64,000 nucleotides of DNA from Desulfococcaceae bacterium (GTDB lineage Bacteria; Desulfobacterota; Desulfobacteria; Desulfobacterales; Desulfosalsimonadaceae), in NCBI GenBank assembly GCA_030145385.1, contig JAQYVU010000001.1:124001-188000 (forward strand). The letters run 5' to 3'. Below the pieces are notes generated by a model. That model did not search any database, was not told the DNA's origin, and saw only the letters and a program-made list of their open reading frames with translations. The position numbers were made by a program, and so were the translations under genes. Below, piece after piece: positions 1-11,104 of the stretch. Within the stretch, counting starts at the first letter, position 1, and the number at the start of each line of letters is the position of its first letter.

Positions 1-50
1 ATGAACGCAGATTGTAATATTAAAGATCTTATTTGATAGGTAATTAACAG

Positions 51-779
51 ATGTCTGTTATTTCGAAGAGGCAAGAGAATGTTAAACACCCGGTTGCCGA
101 GATATTTGACGGCCTTTCCGCTAATTTAAAATTTCTTTCGGAACTCGGCTGTGCTGGTATGGATTGTTCGGATAAAAGTCTTGAAATTATTCAAGACTGG
201 GGGGCTTCCAGTGCAAAAACAAACAGAGATGCATCCGGTCTATACAATAATTTTATAAAATGCCGTAATTGTTCGCTGTCAAAAGATCGACAGCAGATTG
301 TCTGCGGTGACGGGAATCAAAAAGCACGCCTGGCCATTGTCGGTGGGGTTGCGAGTCCGGATGATGTGCAGGCAGGGAAGCCCTATAGCGGAAAGGCCGG
401 GGACCTTTTAAATAAAATAATTGCTGCAATGAATTTCAAACGGGATCAGGTTTATATTACCCGTGCCGTAAAGTGTTGTCTGCCGGATAATCAAAAACCG
501 AAAATCACGGATGTCAATATTTGCAGGTCATATCTTAACAAGGAACTCGCATTGGTAAAGCCGGATGTTATTTGTGCTTTTGGAGAAATCGCAGCCATGT
601 CCCTGCTTGAAACCTCGGTGCCGTTTTCCCGGCTACGCGGGAATTTTCATGATTTCAGGGGAATGCGTGTGATGCCGACTTATTCTCCGGAGTATCTGAT
701 CGAAAACATGGATGCCAAACGAGTTGTGTGGGAAGATCTCAAGCAAATAATGAGGCTGTTTGAGCCTGAATCCGGTTGA
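51..779 (+). CDS. Family-4 uracil-DNA glycosylase-like Fe-S protein with altered active-site motifs
   Basis: A 242-residue protein of the family 4/5 uracil-DNA glycosylase fold, which in active members removes uracil from DNA. Four cysteines fit the structural [4Fe-4S] cluster: C71 and C74 (CRNC), C142 or C143, and C158. The segment GKPYSGKAGDLL and the RLRGNFHDF/MPTYSPEYL stretch are recognisable family landmarks. Oddly, both catalytic motifs differ from consensus: the usual GEAPGxxED loop reads VGGVASPDD, and the usual HPS/HPA motif reads YSPEY (Ser212 where His is expected). It may be inactive, or act on another substrate. A short in-frame reading ends at base 36, just upstream, and could be the tail of a preceding gene. 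The ATG at 51 has only a weak ribosome site (aggtaa). Confidence 0.75.
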   Translation: MSVISKRQENVKHPVAEIFDGLSANLKFLSELGCAGMDCSDKSLEIIQDWGASSAKTNRDASGLYNNFIKCRNCSLSKDRQQIVCGDGNQKARLAIVGGVASPDDVQAGKPYSGKAGDLLNKIIAAMNFKRDQVYITRAVKCCLPDNQKPKITDVNICRSYLNKELALVKPDVICAFGEIAAMSLLETSVPFSRLRGNFHDFRGMRVMPTYSPEYLIENMDAKRVVWEDLKQIMRLFEPESG

Positions 780-1014
780 TTTTTTCATATTTTATTGTTT
801 GAGATTAGTTTTTAAATATTCATTGACAATCCATAAAAAGATTGCTTTAAAAAATTATAATTCAGTTAGTTATGTCATATGGCGGGGGCGCTGACCTCCG
901 CTTTGTATTTTGGAGCAAGAAAAGATTATAAAGGCGTAAAAAAAGTTATCGGCTTAACGGTAAAACAAACCAAAGAAAACCGTTTAAATCAGGCAGGAAA
1001 GAGGTGTCCGTTTG

Positions 1015-1587
1015 ATGATTCACCCGTCGGAACTGGCGTTTGACATAGATGGTGTGATCGCAGACACCATGACGTTGTTTATTGATATTGCCAAACAGGA
1101 TTTCGGGATATGTGATATTAAATATGAGGATATCAAAGAATACAGTCTGCACGGAATTGCCGGTGTGGATGAGCTGATTTTGATAAAAATTATTGATCGC
1201 ATTCTGGAAGGAAATTATTCCGGAACCCTGGCTCCTTTGGACGGTGCACCGGCAGTTTTGCAGAAGCTGAACCAAAAACACTGTCCCACTCTTTTTGTGA
1301 CAGCCCGGCCGGATTCGGAACAGGCCAGGCAGTGGATATTAAATACATTGTGCCTTTCCCCGGATTGTTGTGAGGTTGTTGCCACCGGGTCTTTTGATGA
1401 TAAGCGGGAAGTCCTCTTAAGCAAGGGGATGAAGTATTTTGTTGAGGACCGGCTGGAAACCTGTTTCACATTAAGTGAAGCCGGTATCCATCCCATTGTT
1501 TTCAAGCAGCCCTGGAATCGGAAGCCGCATCCTTTTTGTGAGGTTGAAAACTGGCAGGAACTGGAAGCTTTGATTGTATTTGAATGA
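1015..1587 (+). CDS. HAD-superfamily phosphatase, 5'-nucleotidase-like
   Basis: About 190 residues of the haloacid dehalogenase superfamily. Motif I is FDIDGVIADT with the nucleophile and acid/base aspartates, motif II is the LFVTARP stretch, and motif III/IV is KYFVEDRLETC. The layout resembles small C-type 5'-nucleotidases or other cytosolic phosphatases; the substrate cannot be read from sequence. I prefer ATG 1015 over TTG 1012 because GAGGTG at 1001-1006 is well spaced from it. The stop overlaps the start of the recombinase gene (ATGA), so the two are probably translationally coupled. Confidence 0.75.
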   Translation: MIHPSELAFDIDGVIADTMTLFIDIAKQDFGICDIKYEDIKEYSLHGIAGVDELILIKIIDRILEGNYSGTLAPLDGAPAVLQKLNQKHCPTLFVTARPDSEQARQWILNTLCLSPDCCEVVATGSFDDKREVLLSKGMKYFVEDRLETCFTLSEAGIHPIVFKQPWNRKPHPFCEVENWQELEALIVFE

Positions 1588-2528
1588 ACTATACTTCATT
1601 AAAACAATTATTAGAAACGTTTGTGGATTTCCTTTCCACGGAGAAAGGGTATTCTGAAAATACCTGCCGGGCATATACAAATGACCTGGAGGATTTTATT
1701 GCATACTTTGTGGCGAACCGGGCGCTGGCAATAACAGATGACGATGAAAAGGATATCGATGTTCAGGATGTGGCTGCCGTCAGCGGTTTGATCATACGTG
1801 GCTATCTTGGTTTTTTGCATAAGCAGAACATAAAAAAATCATCAGTGGCCCGGAAGCTGTCATCCATTCGTTCTTTTTTTAAATTTCTGGAAAGACACGG
1901 TGTTATTTCTGAAAATCCTGCAACTTACGTGCTAACACCGAAGCAGGATAAACCGATACCGAAGTATCTGACGGTTGATGATATGTTCCGGCTTCTGGAT
2001 TCCATAAAAACCGATAAACTGAGTGGTAAAAGGAACCGGGCATTGTTGGAAACACTTTATTCCACGGGTATCCGTGTTTCCGAACTGGTGGGATTGAACG
2101 TGGCGGATGTGGATTTTTCAGGCAAGGTTATCCGGGTAACCGGAAAAGGCAATGTCCAGCGAATTGTTCCAATTGGTCAAAATTCATTGGAGTTTATAAC
2201 GGATTACCGGAAATCCATCGATTTGCAAAAGTCGGTTCCGGGCAATCCGAACGGGGCGTTATTTTTAAATAAAAACAAAGGCCGGCTGACGGCACGATCG
2301 GTTGCCAGGATACTGGATAAGTCCTCCCGTGAAGCGGGTTTGACAATACCGGTGGCACCTCATGACCTGCGGCATTCTTTTGCAACCCATATGCTGGATG
2401 CCGGGCTTGATCTGAGGGTGGTCCAGGAGTTACTCGGTCATAAGCAGCTGTCCACAACCCAGAAATATACGCATGTCAGTATTGACCGGTTGATGGAGGC
2501 GTATGACTCGGCGCATCCGAGAAAATAG
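1584..2528 (+). CDS. xerC: Tyrosine recombinase XerC/XerD type
   Basis: A 314-residue site-specific tyrosine recombinase. The N-terminal SAM-like core-binding domain covers about residues 1-95 (FLSTEKGYSENTCRAYTNDL). The catalytic domain carries Arg in STGIRVSELVGL, Lys in VTGKGNVQRIVP, HxxR in PHDLRHSFATHML, the second His in LLGHKQLSTTQKYTH and the nucleophile Tyr in that last segment. Length and motifs are those of Xer enzymes that resolve chromosome dimers. The order xerC-hslV-hslU is a classic arrangement and supports XerC rather than a phage integrase. It overlaps the upstream gene by 4 bases. Confidence 0.9.
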   Translation: MNYTSLKQLLETFVDFLSTEKGYSENTCRAYTNDLEDFIAYFVANRALAITDDDEKDIDVQDVAAVSGLIIRGYLGFLHKQNIKKSSVARKLSSIRSFFKFLERHGVISENPATYVLTPKQDKPIPKYLTVDDMFRLLDSIKTDKLSGKRNRALLETLYSTGIRVSELVGLNVADVDFSGKVIRVTGKGNVQRIVPIGQNSLEFITDYRKSIDLQKSVPGNPNGALFLNKNKGRLTARSVARILDKSSREAGLTIPVAPHDLRHSFATHMLDAGLDLRVVQELLGHKQLSTTQKYTHVSIDRLMEAYDSAHPRK

Positions 2529-2536
2529 AAAGCTTT

Positions 2537-2640
2537 GCGATTGCCGATCTCACCGCATCTACTGTGTCAAATGCTTACCCGCATAGGAGACTATAGCGGG
2601 AAAACATTTTCCTTGTATATGCAGCAACCTCGACAATCGC
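2537..2640. repeat. MITE-like palindromic repeat, family A, copy 1
   Basis: A 104-bp element with near-perfect inverted ends (gcgattgccga at the left, tcgacaatcgc at the right). It shares ctatagcgggaaaa, ccttgtat and gcaacctcgacaatc with the copy at 34357-34484. It fills the gap between xerC and hslV. No coding capacity. Confidence 0.65.
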
Positions 2641-2688
2641 TAAATACAATTAAAATGAAGATGAAAGTAAAAACAAGAAAGTAAAAAT

Positions 2689-3234
2689 ATGATGAAATTT
2701 CACGGTACAACCATTCTGGCTGTCACATATAACGGGAAAATGGCAATTGCCGGTGACGGCCAGGTGACATTAAACAATTCGGTGGTCAAGCATCATGCCA
2801 GAAAAGTCCGGCGGATCTATAATGACCTCATTGTCGTGGGGTTTGCCGGAGCAACAGCCGATGCCCTGACTCTTTCCGAAAAGCTTGAAACAAAGCTGGA
2901 AAGGTATAATGGGAATTTAATCCGGTCCGCGGTTGAACTGGCCCGTGACTGGCGCACGGATAAATATCTTCGCCGCCTGGAAGCCATGATGATTGCCGTG
3001 GATGCCACGCAAATGCTTCTTATCTCGGGAAACGGTGATGTGATTGAGCCGGATGAAGGGGCAATGGCGATCGGTTCCGGCGGTATTGCGGCGCATGCTG
3101 CTGCAACAGCTCTTTTAAAACATGCGGAGGCACTGGGATTGAGTGCCCGTGACATTGTTGAACAATCAATGAAGATTGCGGCCAGTGTATGTGTGTTTAC
3201 TAATGATATCGTGACAATCGAGGAATTCGGATAA
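2689..3234 (+). CDS. hslV: ATP-dependent protease subunit HslV (peptidase)
   Basis: Proteasome-beta-like peptidase of the HslVU (ClpQY) complex, which degrades unfolded or tagged cytoplasmic proteins. The short propeptide MMKFHG precedes TTILAV; the first Thr after cleavage is the catalytic nucleophile, as in Firmicute-type Hsl[10 protein letters not shown] and the [11 protein letters not shown] ending are family landmarks, and 181 residues is normal length. Two adjacent ATGs (2689, 2692) are possible starts. hslU follows after a gap of about 190 bases that contains a palindromic repeat. Confidence 0.95.
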   Translation: MMKFHGTTILAVTYNGKMAIAGDGQVTLNNSVVKHHARKVRRIYNDLIVVGFAGATADALTLSEKLETKLERYNGNLIRSAVELARDWRTDKYLRRLEAMMIAVDATQMLLISGNGDVIEPDEGAMAIGSGGIAAHAAATALLKHAEALGLSARDIVEQSMKIAASVCVFTNDIVTIEEFG

Positions 3235-3235
3235 T

Positions 3236-3353
3236 CAGGTAGACGGTTAAAGGTAGAAGTAAAAAATATAAGATGAAAGGTGGGTTTGCTTTATTCAAAT
3301 CAAGGTTCAAGTCCTTTGGTCCTCCAGTCTTATACCTTCTGCCTAAATACCTG
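3236..3353. repeat. Palindromic intergenic repeat, family E (aggctgaag type), copy 1
   Basis: Imperfect inverted repeat. The left arm runs caggtagacggttaaaggta and the right arm ends taccttctgcctaaatacctg. Related elements lie at 10944-11060, 29678-29783 and 56706-56805. It fills the hslV-hslU gap. Confidence 0.5.
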
Positions 3354-3428
3354 AAAAAACGTGGCGTTTGAAATATAAAAAACAATTACAATAAACAAGC
3401 AGTGCAATAGAACATGGATAACTAAAAC

Positions 3429-4805
3429 ATGAGTGATTTAAAACCATTAGAAATAGTCAGCGAACTAGATAAATACATTATCGGCCAGGACAGGGCAAAA
3501 CGATCGGTTGCCATTGCATTGAGAAATCGATGGCGGCGGCGGAATGTGGATGCAGAACTGCGTGATGAAATTGCACCGAAAAATATCATTTTAATCGGCC
3601 CCACCGGGGTTGGAAAGACTGAAATTGCCAGACGCCTTGCCCGGCTCACGGAATCCCCGTTTATCAAAGTTGAAGCCTCGAAGTTTACGGAAGTCGGATA
3701 TGTCGGCCGTGATGTGGAATCAATGGTCCGGGATCTTTTGGAACTGAGCATTAATATGATCAAGGCCCGTGAGCAGGAGGTAGTCAAGAAAAAAGCCCGG
3801 GAAATCGCAGAGGAACGGATCCTGGACATACTTCTTCCGGAGCCGAAAGACATTCAGAACAGCAATGTTCATGAATTAAATGAATCTCAAGTTGAGCTTA
3901 AGCCTGTTGGGGAAAAAACAACGCTTTCAACACGGGAAAAACTTCGTAAAATGCTTCATGACGGCAAGCTGGACAGCCGTTATGTTGATTTGGAAGTCCC
4001 GGATCGATCAATGCCCATGGTTGAGATTTTTTCGGGTGCCGGCATGGAGGAGATGGGGATCAATTTTAAGGATATGCTCGGCGGAATGATGCCTAAGGGA
4101 TCATCGAAAAAAAGAAAGGTTACCGTTGCAGAGGCTTTGGAAATACTGGCCCAGGAAGAAGCGCAGCGTCTTGTTGACATGGACAAGGTGGTTAAGGAAG
4201 CCATTGAAAAGGCCGAGCAGTCCGGCATCATTTTTCTTGATGAGATTGACAAAATTACCGGAAAAGAAGGGGGCAGCGGTCCTGATGTCTCAAGGGAAGG
4301 TGTCCAGCGGGATCTGTTGCCGATTGTTGAAGGAAGCACGGTGACGACCAAGCACGGGCCGGTGAAGACAGATCATATTTTGTTCATTGCTTCCGGCGCA
4401 TTTCATACGAGCAAACCGTCGGATTTAATTCCCGAACTCCAGGGCCGGTTTCCCATTCGGGTTGAACTTCACTCTCTGGGAAAGAAGGAGTTTACCCGCA
4501 TCTTGACTGAACCTAAAAATGCTTTGCTGCTGCAGTATATCGCGCTGCTGCGGACTGAAGGGGTGCATATATCGTTTGAGGAAGAAGCGGTTGAAAACAT
4601 TGCCCAGGTGGCTGAAGACGTCAATAATCATACTGAGAATATCGGTGCCCGGAGGCTGCATACACTGATGGAGCACCTGCTGGAAGATATTTTATTTGAT
4701 GCTCCGGATATTAAAGATAAAAATATTGCTATTAACAAGGCTTATGTGGATAACAAGTTTAAGGATATCCGGGAAGATGAGGATCTTAGCCGATACATTT
4801 TATAG
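3429..4805 (+). CDS. hslU: ATP-dependent protease ATPase subunit HslU
   Basis: AAA+ unfoldase partner of HslV, 458 residues. It shows the N-terminal [12 protein letters not shown] motif, Walker A GPTGVGKT, the pore/box region [10 protein letters not shown], the inserted I-domain (about residues 110-240), Walker [12 protein letters not shown] and sensor II GARRLHT. The protein ends in YIL, the hydrophobic tail that docks into HslV to activate it. argB begins 8 bases after the stop. Confidence 0.96.
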   Translation: MSDLKPLEIVSELDKYIIGQDRAKRSVAIALRNRWRRRNVDAELRDEIAPKNIILIGPTGVGKTEIARRLARLTESPFIKVEASKFTEVGYVGRDVESMVRDLLELSINMIKAREQEVVKKKAREIAEERILDILLPEPKDIQNSNVHELNESQVELKPVGEKTTLSTREKLRKMLHDGKLDSRYVDLEVPDRSMPMVEIFSGAGMEEMGINFKDMLGGMMPKGSSKKRKVTVAEALEILAQEEAQRLVDMDKVVKEAIEKAEQSGIIFLDEIDKITGKEGGSGPDVSREGVQRDLLPIVEGSTVTTKHGPVKTDHILFIASGAFHTSKPSDLIPELQGRFPIRVELHSLGKKEFTRILTEPKNALLLQYIALLRTEGVHISFEEEAVENIAQVAEDVNNHTENIGARRLHTLMEHLLEDILFDAPDIKDKNIAINKAYVDNKFKDIREDEDLSRYIL

Positions 4806-4813
4806 GGAAAAAT

Positions 4814-5689
4814 ATGACACCAAACGTTGCTGACATATTAATTGAGGCATTACCATATATACGATTTTTTTCCGGAATGACCATCGTGGTTAAATACGGC
4901 GGTCATGCCATGGTTGATGAGCAGCTGAAAACAGACTTTGCCCGGGATATTACACTGATGAAATATATCGGGATGAACCCGGTCGTGGTTCACGGGGGCG
5001 GACCCCAGATTAACCAGGTCCTTGACCAGATGGGAATTACCACGAAATTCATCAACGGCATGCGATTTACCGACGAGCAGACCATGGATGTCGTGGAAAT
5101 GGTGCTCGGCGGCAAGGTGAATAAAGGAATTGTCACCCAGATAAATCGTCAGGGAGGGAAAGCAGTCGGTCTCAGCGGCAAAGACGGTGACTTGATTTTT
5201 GCCGAGAAACTTCAGCTCATGTATCAGCCGGATGAAACAAAACCGCCGGAAATTATCGACCCCGGCCATGTGGGAAAAGTGACCAAAATCAATCCGTCGA
5301 TTATCAAAACGTTGAGTGAACAGGGATTTATTCCCGTGATTGCGCCGGTCGGCGTCGGGGTTAACGGTGAAACCTATAACATCAATGCGGATCTTGTGGC
5401 TTCCGAGGTTGCCTGTGCGTTATCGTCCGGCCGGTTGATCTATTTGACTGATGTTGACGGTGTGAATGATGCATCCGGAAAGTTGATCTCATCTATTGAT
5501 GCAAAAACCATTAAAAACATGGTGGATGAAAAAACAATTTCCGGCGGTATGATACCAAAAATTGAATATGCGTTGAATGCGTTGAAAAATGGCGTGGAAA
5601 AAGTCCAGATTATCAACGGCACCAAGCGCCATGCACTTTTGCTTGAGCTTTTTACGGATAAGGGTATAGGTACGGAAGTAATCGAATGA
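4814..5689 (+). CDS. argB: Acetylglutamate kinase
   Basis: Phosphorylates N-acetyl-L-glutamate, the second step of arginine synthesis. 291 residues of the amino acid kinase fold: [11 protein letters not shown] at the N terminus, HGGGPQIN in the glycine loop, SGKDGDLI, and the C-terminal [16 protein letters not shown] and [21 protein letters not shown] motifs. It starts the argB-argD-argF-argG-argH run and overlaps argD by 4 bases. Confidence 0.96.
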   Translation: MTPNVADILIEALPYIRFFSGMTIVVKYGGHAMVDEQLKTDFARDITLMKYIGMNPVVVHGGGPQINQVLDQMGITTKFINGMRFTDEQTMDVVEMVLGGKVNKGIVTQINRQGGKAVGLSGKDGDLIFAEKLQLMYQPDETKPPEIIDPGHVGKVTKINPSIIKTLSEQGFIPVIAPVGVGVNGETYNINADLVASEVACALSSGRLIYLTDVDGVNDASGKLISSIDAKTIKNMVDEKTISGGMIPKIEYALNALKNGVEKVQIINGTKRHALLLELFTDKGIGTEVIE

Positions 5690-6888
5690 AGAATCAAGTC
5701 ATAAACAAGGCTGAAAAAGTTATCGCATCAACATACAAACGGTTTCCGCTTGTATTTGAAAAGGGCCGGGGATGCACGTTATGGGATGTTGACGGGCATG
5801 AATATACCGATTTTGTCGCGGGGATAGCCGTGTGTAATCTGGGGCATGCCAATCCTGAGATCGCAAAAGCGCTTTCACTACAGGCGGATCTGCTGTTTCA
5901 TGTGTCCAACCTTTATTATACAATTCCCCAGACAGAACTGGCCGATTGGCTGGTGAAACATAGTTTTGCGGACCGTGTATTTTTCTGCAACAGTGGGGCG
6001 GAAGCCAATGAAGCGGCAATCAAGCTTGCCCGGAAAAATTCTCATGATCGAGGCAGCCGGGACCGATTTAAAATTATTACCATGGAAAAATCATTTCACG
6101 GCAGAACCTTTGCTACACTTTCCGCCACCGGGCAGGAAAAGATTCGGGAAGGATATGACCCGGTGCTCAGCGGGTTTGACTTTGTCCCGTTTAATGATAT
6201 TGAAGCGTTGAAACAAAAGATGAGTGATACTGTATGTGCGGTGATGCTCGAACCGGTTCAGGGGGAAGGCGGCGTGGTTTGCCCGGCACCTGAATATATC
6301 CGGGAGGTTCGCCGTCTCTGCGACCAGGCCGGGGCGCTGCTCATATTTGATGAAGTGCAGACAGGCATCGGCAGAACCGGAAAATTTTTTGCCTATGAAC
6401 ATTTCAATGTTGAACCGGATATCATGACTCTTGCCAAGGCACTGGGCAACGGGCTGCCCATTGGCGCCATGCTTGCAAAGGAAGAAATCGCCTCCGCTTT
6501 TCAGGCCGGGGCGCATGCGTCAACTTTTGGCGGCACACCGGTGATTACTGCTGCGGCCCTTGAAGTCGTGAAGCTGTTTGAAAGGGAAAATATCCTTGAA
6601 CACTGCCGTCAGTTGGGTGCTTATTTTAAAGAACGGTTAATGTTTTTGAAAGAAAAGCATACAGTTGTTGATGACGTGCGCGGCATCGGACTGCTGCTGG
6701 GGGTGAAACTGAAAACCGCAGGGGCGCCGATTGTTGCTGAATGCATGAATAAAGGGTTTTTGATCAACTGCACCCAGGGAAATATATTGCGGTTTATTCC
6801 GCCGCTGATCATAACAAGAGAAGAGATCGACTCGCTGGTTTCCTGCCTGGATGAGATTTTAAGTTTTACGAAAGGGGAGTTAAATTGA
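5686..6888 (+). CDS. argD: Acetylornithine aminotransferase
   Basis: PLP enzyme, 400 residues, class III aminotransferase, which makes N-acetylornithine from N-acetylglutamate semialdehyde. Landmarks are [50 protein letters not shown] and the PLP lysine in [13 protein letters not shown]. Some members also act on succinyl-diaminopimelate, which sequence cannot separate. It overlaps both neighbours, indicating a tightly coupled operon. Confidence 0.95.
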   Translation: MKNQVINKAEKVIASTYKRFPLVFEKGRGCTLWDVDGHEYTDFVAGIAVCNLGHANPEIAKALSLQADLLFHVSNLYYTIPQTELADWLVKHSFADRVFFCNSGAEANEAAIKLARKNSHDRGSRDRFKIITMEKSFHGRTFATLSATGQEKIREGYDPVLSGFDFVPFNDIEALKQKMSDTVCAVMLEPVQGEGGVVCPAPEYIREVRRLCDQAGALLIFDEVQTGIGRTGKFFAYEHFNVEPDIMTLAKALGNGLPIGAMLAKEEIASAFQAGAHASTFGGTPVITAAALEVVKLFERENILEHCRQLGAYFKERLMFLKEKHTVVDDVRGIGLLLGVKLKTAGAPIVAECMNKGFLINCTQGNILRFIPPLIITREEIDSLVSCLDEILSFTKGELN

Positions 6889-7790
6889 AAAAGGATATTC
6901 TGACACTTGGAGAACTGGAATCGTCAGATTTTACATTATTGTTCGACCGTGCGGCAGAGCTGAAAGCGCGGTACAAAAACGGTATTTCTGATCGTACGCT
7001 GGTCGGGAAATCTGTTGGTCTGATTTTTGACAAACCATCCACCCGTACGCGGATTTCGTTTGAAGCCGCAGCCATTCAGCTCGGGGCGACCCCCATATTC
7101 ATCAGCTCCGGGGATACCCAGATGGCCCGGAATGAACCGATTGAAGACACGGCACGCGTATTATCACGATATCTTGACGGGATTGCTTTCAGAACTTTTT
7201 CACAGGATCTGATCGAACAATTTGCCGCGTCATCGGATATCCCGGTGATTAATGCGCTGACTGATAAATATCATCCCTGCCAGGTCTTAAGCGATTTGTT
7301 GACAGTCATTGAACACAAAGGGCCCTGTCAGGACTTAAGAGTGGCCTGGATCGGCGATGGAAATAACATGGCCCATTCATGGATCAATGCCGCCGCCGCA
7401 TTGGGGTTTACCCTGTCATTGGCCTGTCCAAAGGGATATGCACCGGATAGCGATGTTCTGGCAAAGGCCCTTGAAAAAAACAGCGCAATTTCAGTGACCA
7501 ATGATCCCCTTGAAGCCGCCCGGGACGCGGATGTTATCAATACGGATGTTTGGGCAAGCATGGGACAGGAAGATGAACAGGTTCAACGGCAGAAAGTGTT
7601 TGAGGCATACCAGGTCAATTCCCTGCTTCTGGGCGTTGCCGATAAAGATGCCATTGTCATGCATTGTCTGCCGGCCCATCGGGGTGAAGAAATAACAGCG
7701 GATGTGCTGGACGGACCCCAATCCGTGGTTTGGAAACAGGCCGAGAATAAAATGCATATGCATAAGGCCATACTTGATATTTTATTATAA
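6885..7790 (+). CDS. argF: Ornithine carbamoyltransferase
   Basis: Makes citrulline from ornithine and carbamoyl phosphate. 301 residues with the carbamoyl-phosphate motif [22 protein letters not shown], the ornithine-binding DVWASMGQE and the catalytic [11 protein letters not shown]. The start is TTG at 6885, overlapping the argD stop, with a strong AAAGGGGAG ribosome site just upstream. Confidence 0.95.
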   Translation: MKKDILTLGELESSDFTLLFDRAAELKARYKNGISDRTLVGKSVGLIFDKPSTRTRISFEAAAIQLGATPIFISSGDTQMARNEPIEDTARVLSRYLDGIAFRTFSQDLIEQFAASSDIPVINALTDKYHPCQVLSDLLTVIEHKGPCQDLRVAWIGDGNNMAHSWINAAAALGFTLSLACPKGYAPDSDVLAKALEKNSAISVTNDPLEAARDADVINTDVWASMGQEDEQVQRQKVFEAYQVNSLLLGVADKDAIVMHCLPAHRGEEITADVLDGPQSVVWKQAENKMHMHKAILDILL

Positions 7791-7804
7791 TAAGGAGATA
7801 TACC

Positions 7805-9013
7805 GTGACAAAAAAAGTCGACAAGGTGGTGCTGGCATATTCGGGCGGCCTTGATACATCCGTAATTCTGAAATGGCTCATTGAAACATATAATTGTGAG
7901 GTCGTGGCCTTTGCAGCAGACATCGGCCAGGCGGAAGAACTGGACCATATTGATGAAAAAGCCCGATCAACCGGTGCGGTGAATGTCTATGTGGATGATT
8001 TGCGGGAAGATTTTGTAAAAGATTATGTGTTCCCGGCATTTCGCGCCAACGCCATCTATGAAGGACAGTACCTTTTAGGCACTTCGCTTGCCAGGCCGCT
8101 TATTGCCAAACGCCAGATGGAAATCGCCGAACTGGAGAATGCGGATGCGGTCAGCCATGGTGCTACCGGCAAGGGAAATGACCAGGTACGTTTTGAACTG
8201 TCTTACTTTGCGATTAATCCGCATATTAAAATCATTGCCCCCTGGCGGGAATGGGATTTAAATTCCAGAACCATTTTAATGGAATTTGCCAAAAAACACG
8301 GCATTCCGGTGACTGCCACCAAGAAATCACCATACAGTACTGACCGGAATTTGCTTCATATCAGCTACGAAGGCGGCGTTCTTGAAGATCCATGGAATGA
8401 ACCCCCTGAAGATATGTACACATTGACCACTTCACCAAAAGATGCCCCGAATGAAGCGGATATCATTGAAATAACATTCAAGCAGGGTGATCCGGTGGCA
8501 ATTAACGACCATTACCTGTCTCCGGCTAATTTACTGGGTGAACTGAATAAAGTCGGTGGCCGGCATGGTATCGGGCGTGATGACATTGTTGAAAACAGAT
8601 TTGTTGGAATGAAGTCCCGCGGAGTTTATGAAACACCCGGCGGCACCATCTTGCGGTCCGCCCATATCGGTCTTGAATCCCTGACTCTGGACCGTGAAGT
8701 CATGCATTTAAGGGATTCACTGATTCCCCGGTATTCGGAAATGATTTATTATGGTTTCTGGTTTGCTCCGGAACGTGAGCTTTTACAGAAGATGATTGAT
8801 GACACCCAGAAAAATGTCAACGGGGTTGTCCGCCTGGAACTGTATAAGGGGAATTGCCGTGTCATCGGCCTTAAGTCAGATGATTCGCTGTATAATGTTG
8901 ATTTTGCAACTTTTGAGGATGATTCGGTTTACAAACAGTTTGATGCGGAAGGCTTCATTCGTTTAAACGCCCTTCGTTTGCGAATCCGGAAACTGATGAA
9001 GGCGCAGGGGTAG
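7805..9013 (+). CDS. argG: Argininosuccinate synthase
   Basis: ATP-dependent ligation of citrulline and aspartate. 402 residues with the N-type ATP pyrophosphatase loop [29 protein letters not shown] and [17 protein letters not shown]. The start is GTG 7805, preceded by AAGGAGATA. It lies 14 bases after argF and 8 before argH. Confidence 0.96.
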   Translation: MTKKVDKVVLAYSGGLDTSVILKWLIETYNCEVVAFAADIGQAEELDHIDEKARSTGAVNVYVDDLREDFVKDYVFPAFRANAIYEGQYLLGTSLARPLIAKRQMEIAELENADAVSHGATGKGNDQVRFELSYFAINPHIKIIAPWREWDLNSRTILMEFAKKHGIPVTATKKSPYSTDRNLLHISYEGGVLEDPWNEPPEDMYTLTTSPKDAPNEADIIEITFKQGDPVAINDHYLSPANLLGELNKVGGRHGIGRDDIVENRFVGMKSRGVYETPGGTILRSAHIGLESLTLDREVMHLRDSLIPRYSEMIYYGFWFAPERELLQKMIDDTQKNVNGVVRLELYKGNCRVIGLKSDDSLYNVDFATFEDDSVYKQFDAEGFIRLNALRLRIRKLMKAQG

Positions 9014-9021
9014 GGAAAAAA

Positions 9022-10425
9022 ATGGCAGAAAAACCGTGGGACGGAAGATTTGCGGAAAAAACAGACGCTGCGGTGGAATCGTTTACATCATCCATCGACA
9101 TTGATAAGCGCCTTTATCAATATGATATTGACGGCAGCATTGCCCATTGTAAAATGCTGGCCAAAGCTTCCATTATTACCGATGATGAATCTGAATCATT
9201 AGTTGACGGCCTTGAAAAAATCAGGGAAGAGATTCGTGACGGAAGCTTTGAATTTTCCGACCGGCTGGAAGATATCCATATGCATATTGAAAACCGGCTG
9301 GCAGCGCATGTGGGCAGTGTGTCCCGGAAACTGCACACCGCAAGGAGCAGGAACGATCAGGTGGTGCTGGATATTCGCCTGTACCTGAGGGATATGAGCC
9401 GAAAAATTATATACGGACTTGCTCAATTAAGAAAAATTCTTGTGGAAATGGCCGGAAGCCATATTGATGTGGTTCTGCCCGGTTATACCCATTTGCAGCG
9501 GGCACAGCCGGTACTCTTTTCCCATCATCTGATGGCCTATTATGAAATGTTTACAAGAGATGCCCGCCGGTTTGAAGAAGGACTGGACCGGATTAATGTG
9601 ATGCCGCTCGGGGCGGCTGCTTTAGCGGGAACAACATATCCCATTGACCGGGCGTATACGGCCATGCTGCTTGATTTTCCAAAAGTTTCGGAAAACAGCA
9701 TGGACTCGGTATCGGACCGGGATTTCATCATAGAGTTTCTGGCCGCAGCCAGTCTGTGCATGGTTCATTTCAGCCGGTTTTCAGAAGAACTGGTATTGTG
9801 GTCCTCCTCAGAATTTAAGTTTATTGAACTTTCCGATGCGTTTTCCACGGGCAGCAGCATTATGCCCCAGAAAAAAAACCCGGATGTGCCGGAACTGGTT
9901 CGCGGAAAGACCGGGCGGGTGTTTGGGAGTCTGATATCTCTTTTAACATTAATGAAGTCGCTGCCCCTGGCTTACAACCGGGACATGCAGGAAGACAAAG
10001 CACCGGTATTTGATTCGGTTGATACTTTAACCGCCTGCATTGATATTTATATCCGGATGCTGCCGAATATTTACGTGAATCAGGGGCAAATGGAGAAAGC
10101 GGTTTTAACCGGGTATATAAACGCCACGGATATGGCCGATTATCTGGTTTGCCGGGGAATGCCGTTTCGACAAGCCCATGGCTGTGTCGGCAAGGCGGTC
10201 AGCTACGGTCTGGATCACAAAAAGGAACTTCATGAAATGTCAATAGAAGAACTCCGGTCGTTTTCAGACCTGATCAACGAGGATATTTTTCCGGAACTGA
10301 CAACCCGTCAAATGATTGATCGTCGCCAGTCATATGGCGGTACATCAACGGATAATGTCAGTGCGGCAATCGCGAGAGCCGAAAAACAGGTTGCCGCCGA
10401 GATAAAGTTAATAACGGATCAATAA
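9022..10425 (+). CDS. argH: Argininosuccinate lyase
   Basis: Cleaves argininosuccinate to arginine and fumarate. 467 residues of the fumarase/aspartase superfamily, with the signature [20 protein letters not shown] and [20 protein letters not shown]-terminal [15 protein letters not shown] is typical. It is the last enzyme gene of the arg operon; argC, argJ and argA functions are not in this window. Confidence 0.96.
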   Translation: MAEKPWDGRFAEKTDAAVESFTSSIDIDKRLYQYDIDGSIAHCKMLAKASIITDDESESLVDGLEKIREEIRDGSFEFSDRLEDIHMHIENRLAAHVGSVSRKLHTARSRNDQVVLDIRLYLRDMSRKIIYGLAQLRKILVEMAGSHIDVVLPGYTHLQRAQPVLFSHHLMAYYEMFTRDARRFEEGLDRINVMPLGAAALAGTTYPIDRAYTAMLLDFPKVSENSMDSVSDRDFIIEFLAAASLCMVHFSRFSEELVLWSSSEFKFIELSDAFSTGSSIMPQKKNPDVPELVRGKTGRVFGSLISLLTLMKSLPLAYNRDMQEDKAPVFDSVDTLTACIDIYIRMLPNIYVNQGQMEKAVLTGYINATDMADYLVCRGMPFRQAHGCVGKAVSYGLDHKKELHEMSIEELRSFSDLINEDIFPELTTRQMIDRRQSYGGTSTDNVSAAIARAEKQVAAEIKLITDQ

Positions 10426-10438
10426 ACCATAGAATTCA

Positions 10439-10939
10439 ATGATGATGTCAAATCCTAAGAATCAGACAGTGCATCGATTTTACCGGATTGGCGGTGTTAA
10501 AAACTATTATGTTTTTTGCACTGCTATGTTGGCGGCATTGTTGATGGTATCGTTGATTCTGTTTTCGGCCTGCGGGAAAAAAGCGCCCCCGATTCCGCCG
10601 ACATATGTAGCGCCGCCGGTTGTTAACGGGCTTCAAATTATGCTTAAAGACGATATAATGACGCTGCAGTGGCCGGTTCCCGAATGGGAAGAAAAAGATG
10701 AAAATGCGCTGGCCGGTTTTTTTGTGTATCGTTCACAGATCGCCCTTTCAGACACGGGGTGCGAGGATTGCCCGGTGCGGTTTAAAAAGGCTGCGGATAT
10801 CCGGATTGACAATAACAAATCCAATGGATCATATGCAGAGTCTCTTGAAAAAGGGTTTCGATATTCTTTTAAGGTTTCCGTTTATACTGACAACGGATAC
10901 GAGGGAGAGAAATCGGATGCTGCGACAGTTGATTACTGA
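10439..10939 (+). CDS. Small lipoprotein with fibronectin-III-like domain
   Basis: A 166-residue exported lipoprotein. A hydrophobic segment (AMLAALLMVSLILFSACG) ends in a lipobox cysteine near residue 45, followed by GKKAPPIPPTYVAPP, which resembles the conserved start of LptM/YifL-type lipoproteins. The rest looks like one fibronectin type III-like beta domain (GFFVYRS, YSFKVSVYTDNGYEGE). It sits directly after argH with no clear ribosome site; three ATGs in a row make the start uncertain, and an internal start nearer the hydrophobic segment would give a more normal signal peptide. Function unknown. Confidence 0.65.
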   Translation: MMMSNPKNQTVHRFYRIGGVKNYYVFCTAMLAALLMVSLILFSACGKKAPPIPPTYVAPPVVNGLQIMLKDDIMTLQWPVPEWEEKDENALAGFFVYRSQIALSDTGCEDCPVRFKKAADIRIDNNKSNGSYAESLEKGFRYSFKVSVYTDNGYEGEKSDAATVDY

Positions 10940-10943
10940 TAAT

Positions 10944-11060
10944 TCAAGGTATTTAGGTGAAAGGCTGAACGCTGAAGTAAAAGTCTGCCGTTGCGAATAG
11001 ATATTAATGAATCCGGCCTTTTTTTATATTTCAGTCTTCTATCTTTCGGCTAACGACCTG
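10944..11060. repeat. Palindromic intergenic repeat, family E, copy 2
   Basis: The left arm aggtgaaaggctgaacgctg pairs imperfectly with the right arm cagtcttctatctttcggct. It has the same plan as 3236-3353, 29678-29783 and 56706-56805. It fills the gap before folK. Confidence 0.5.
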
Positions 11061-11104
11061 GGTGCTTATGATCCTTGAAAATTAATCAGATTATTATTAT
11101 GAAC

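Noticed and set aside
946-1281. Antisense open frame over the HAD gene
   Set aside because: It is a shadow of the HAD phosphatase, which has clear motifs.
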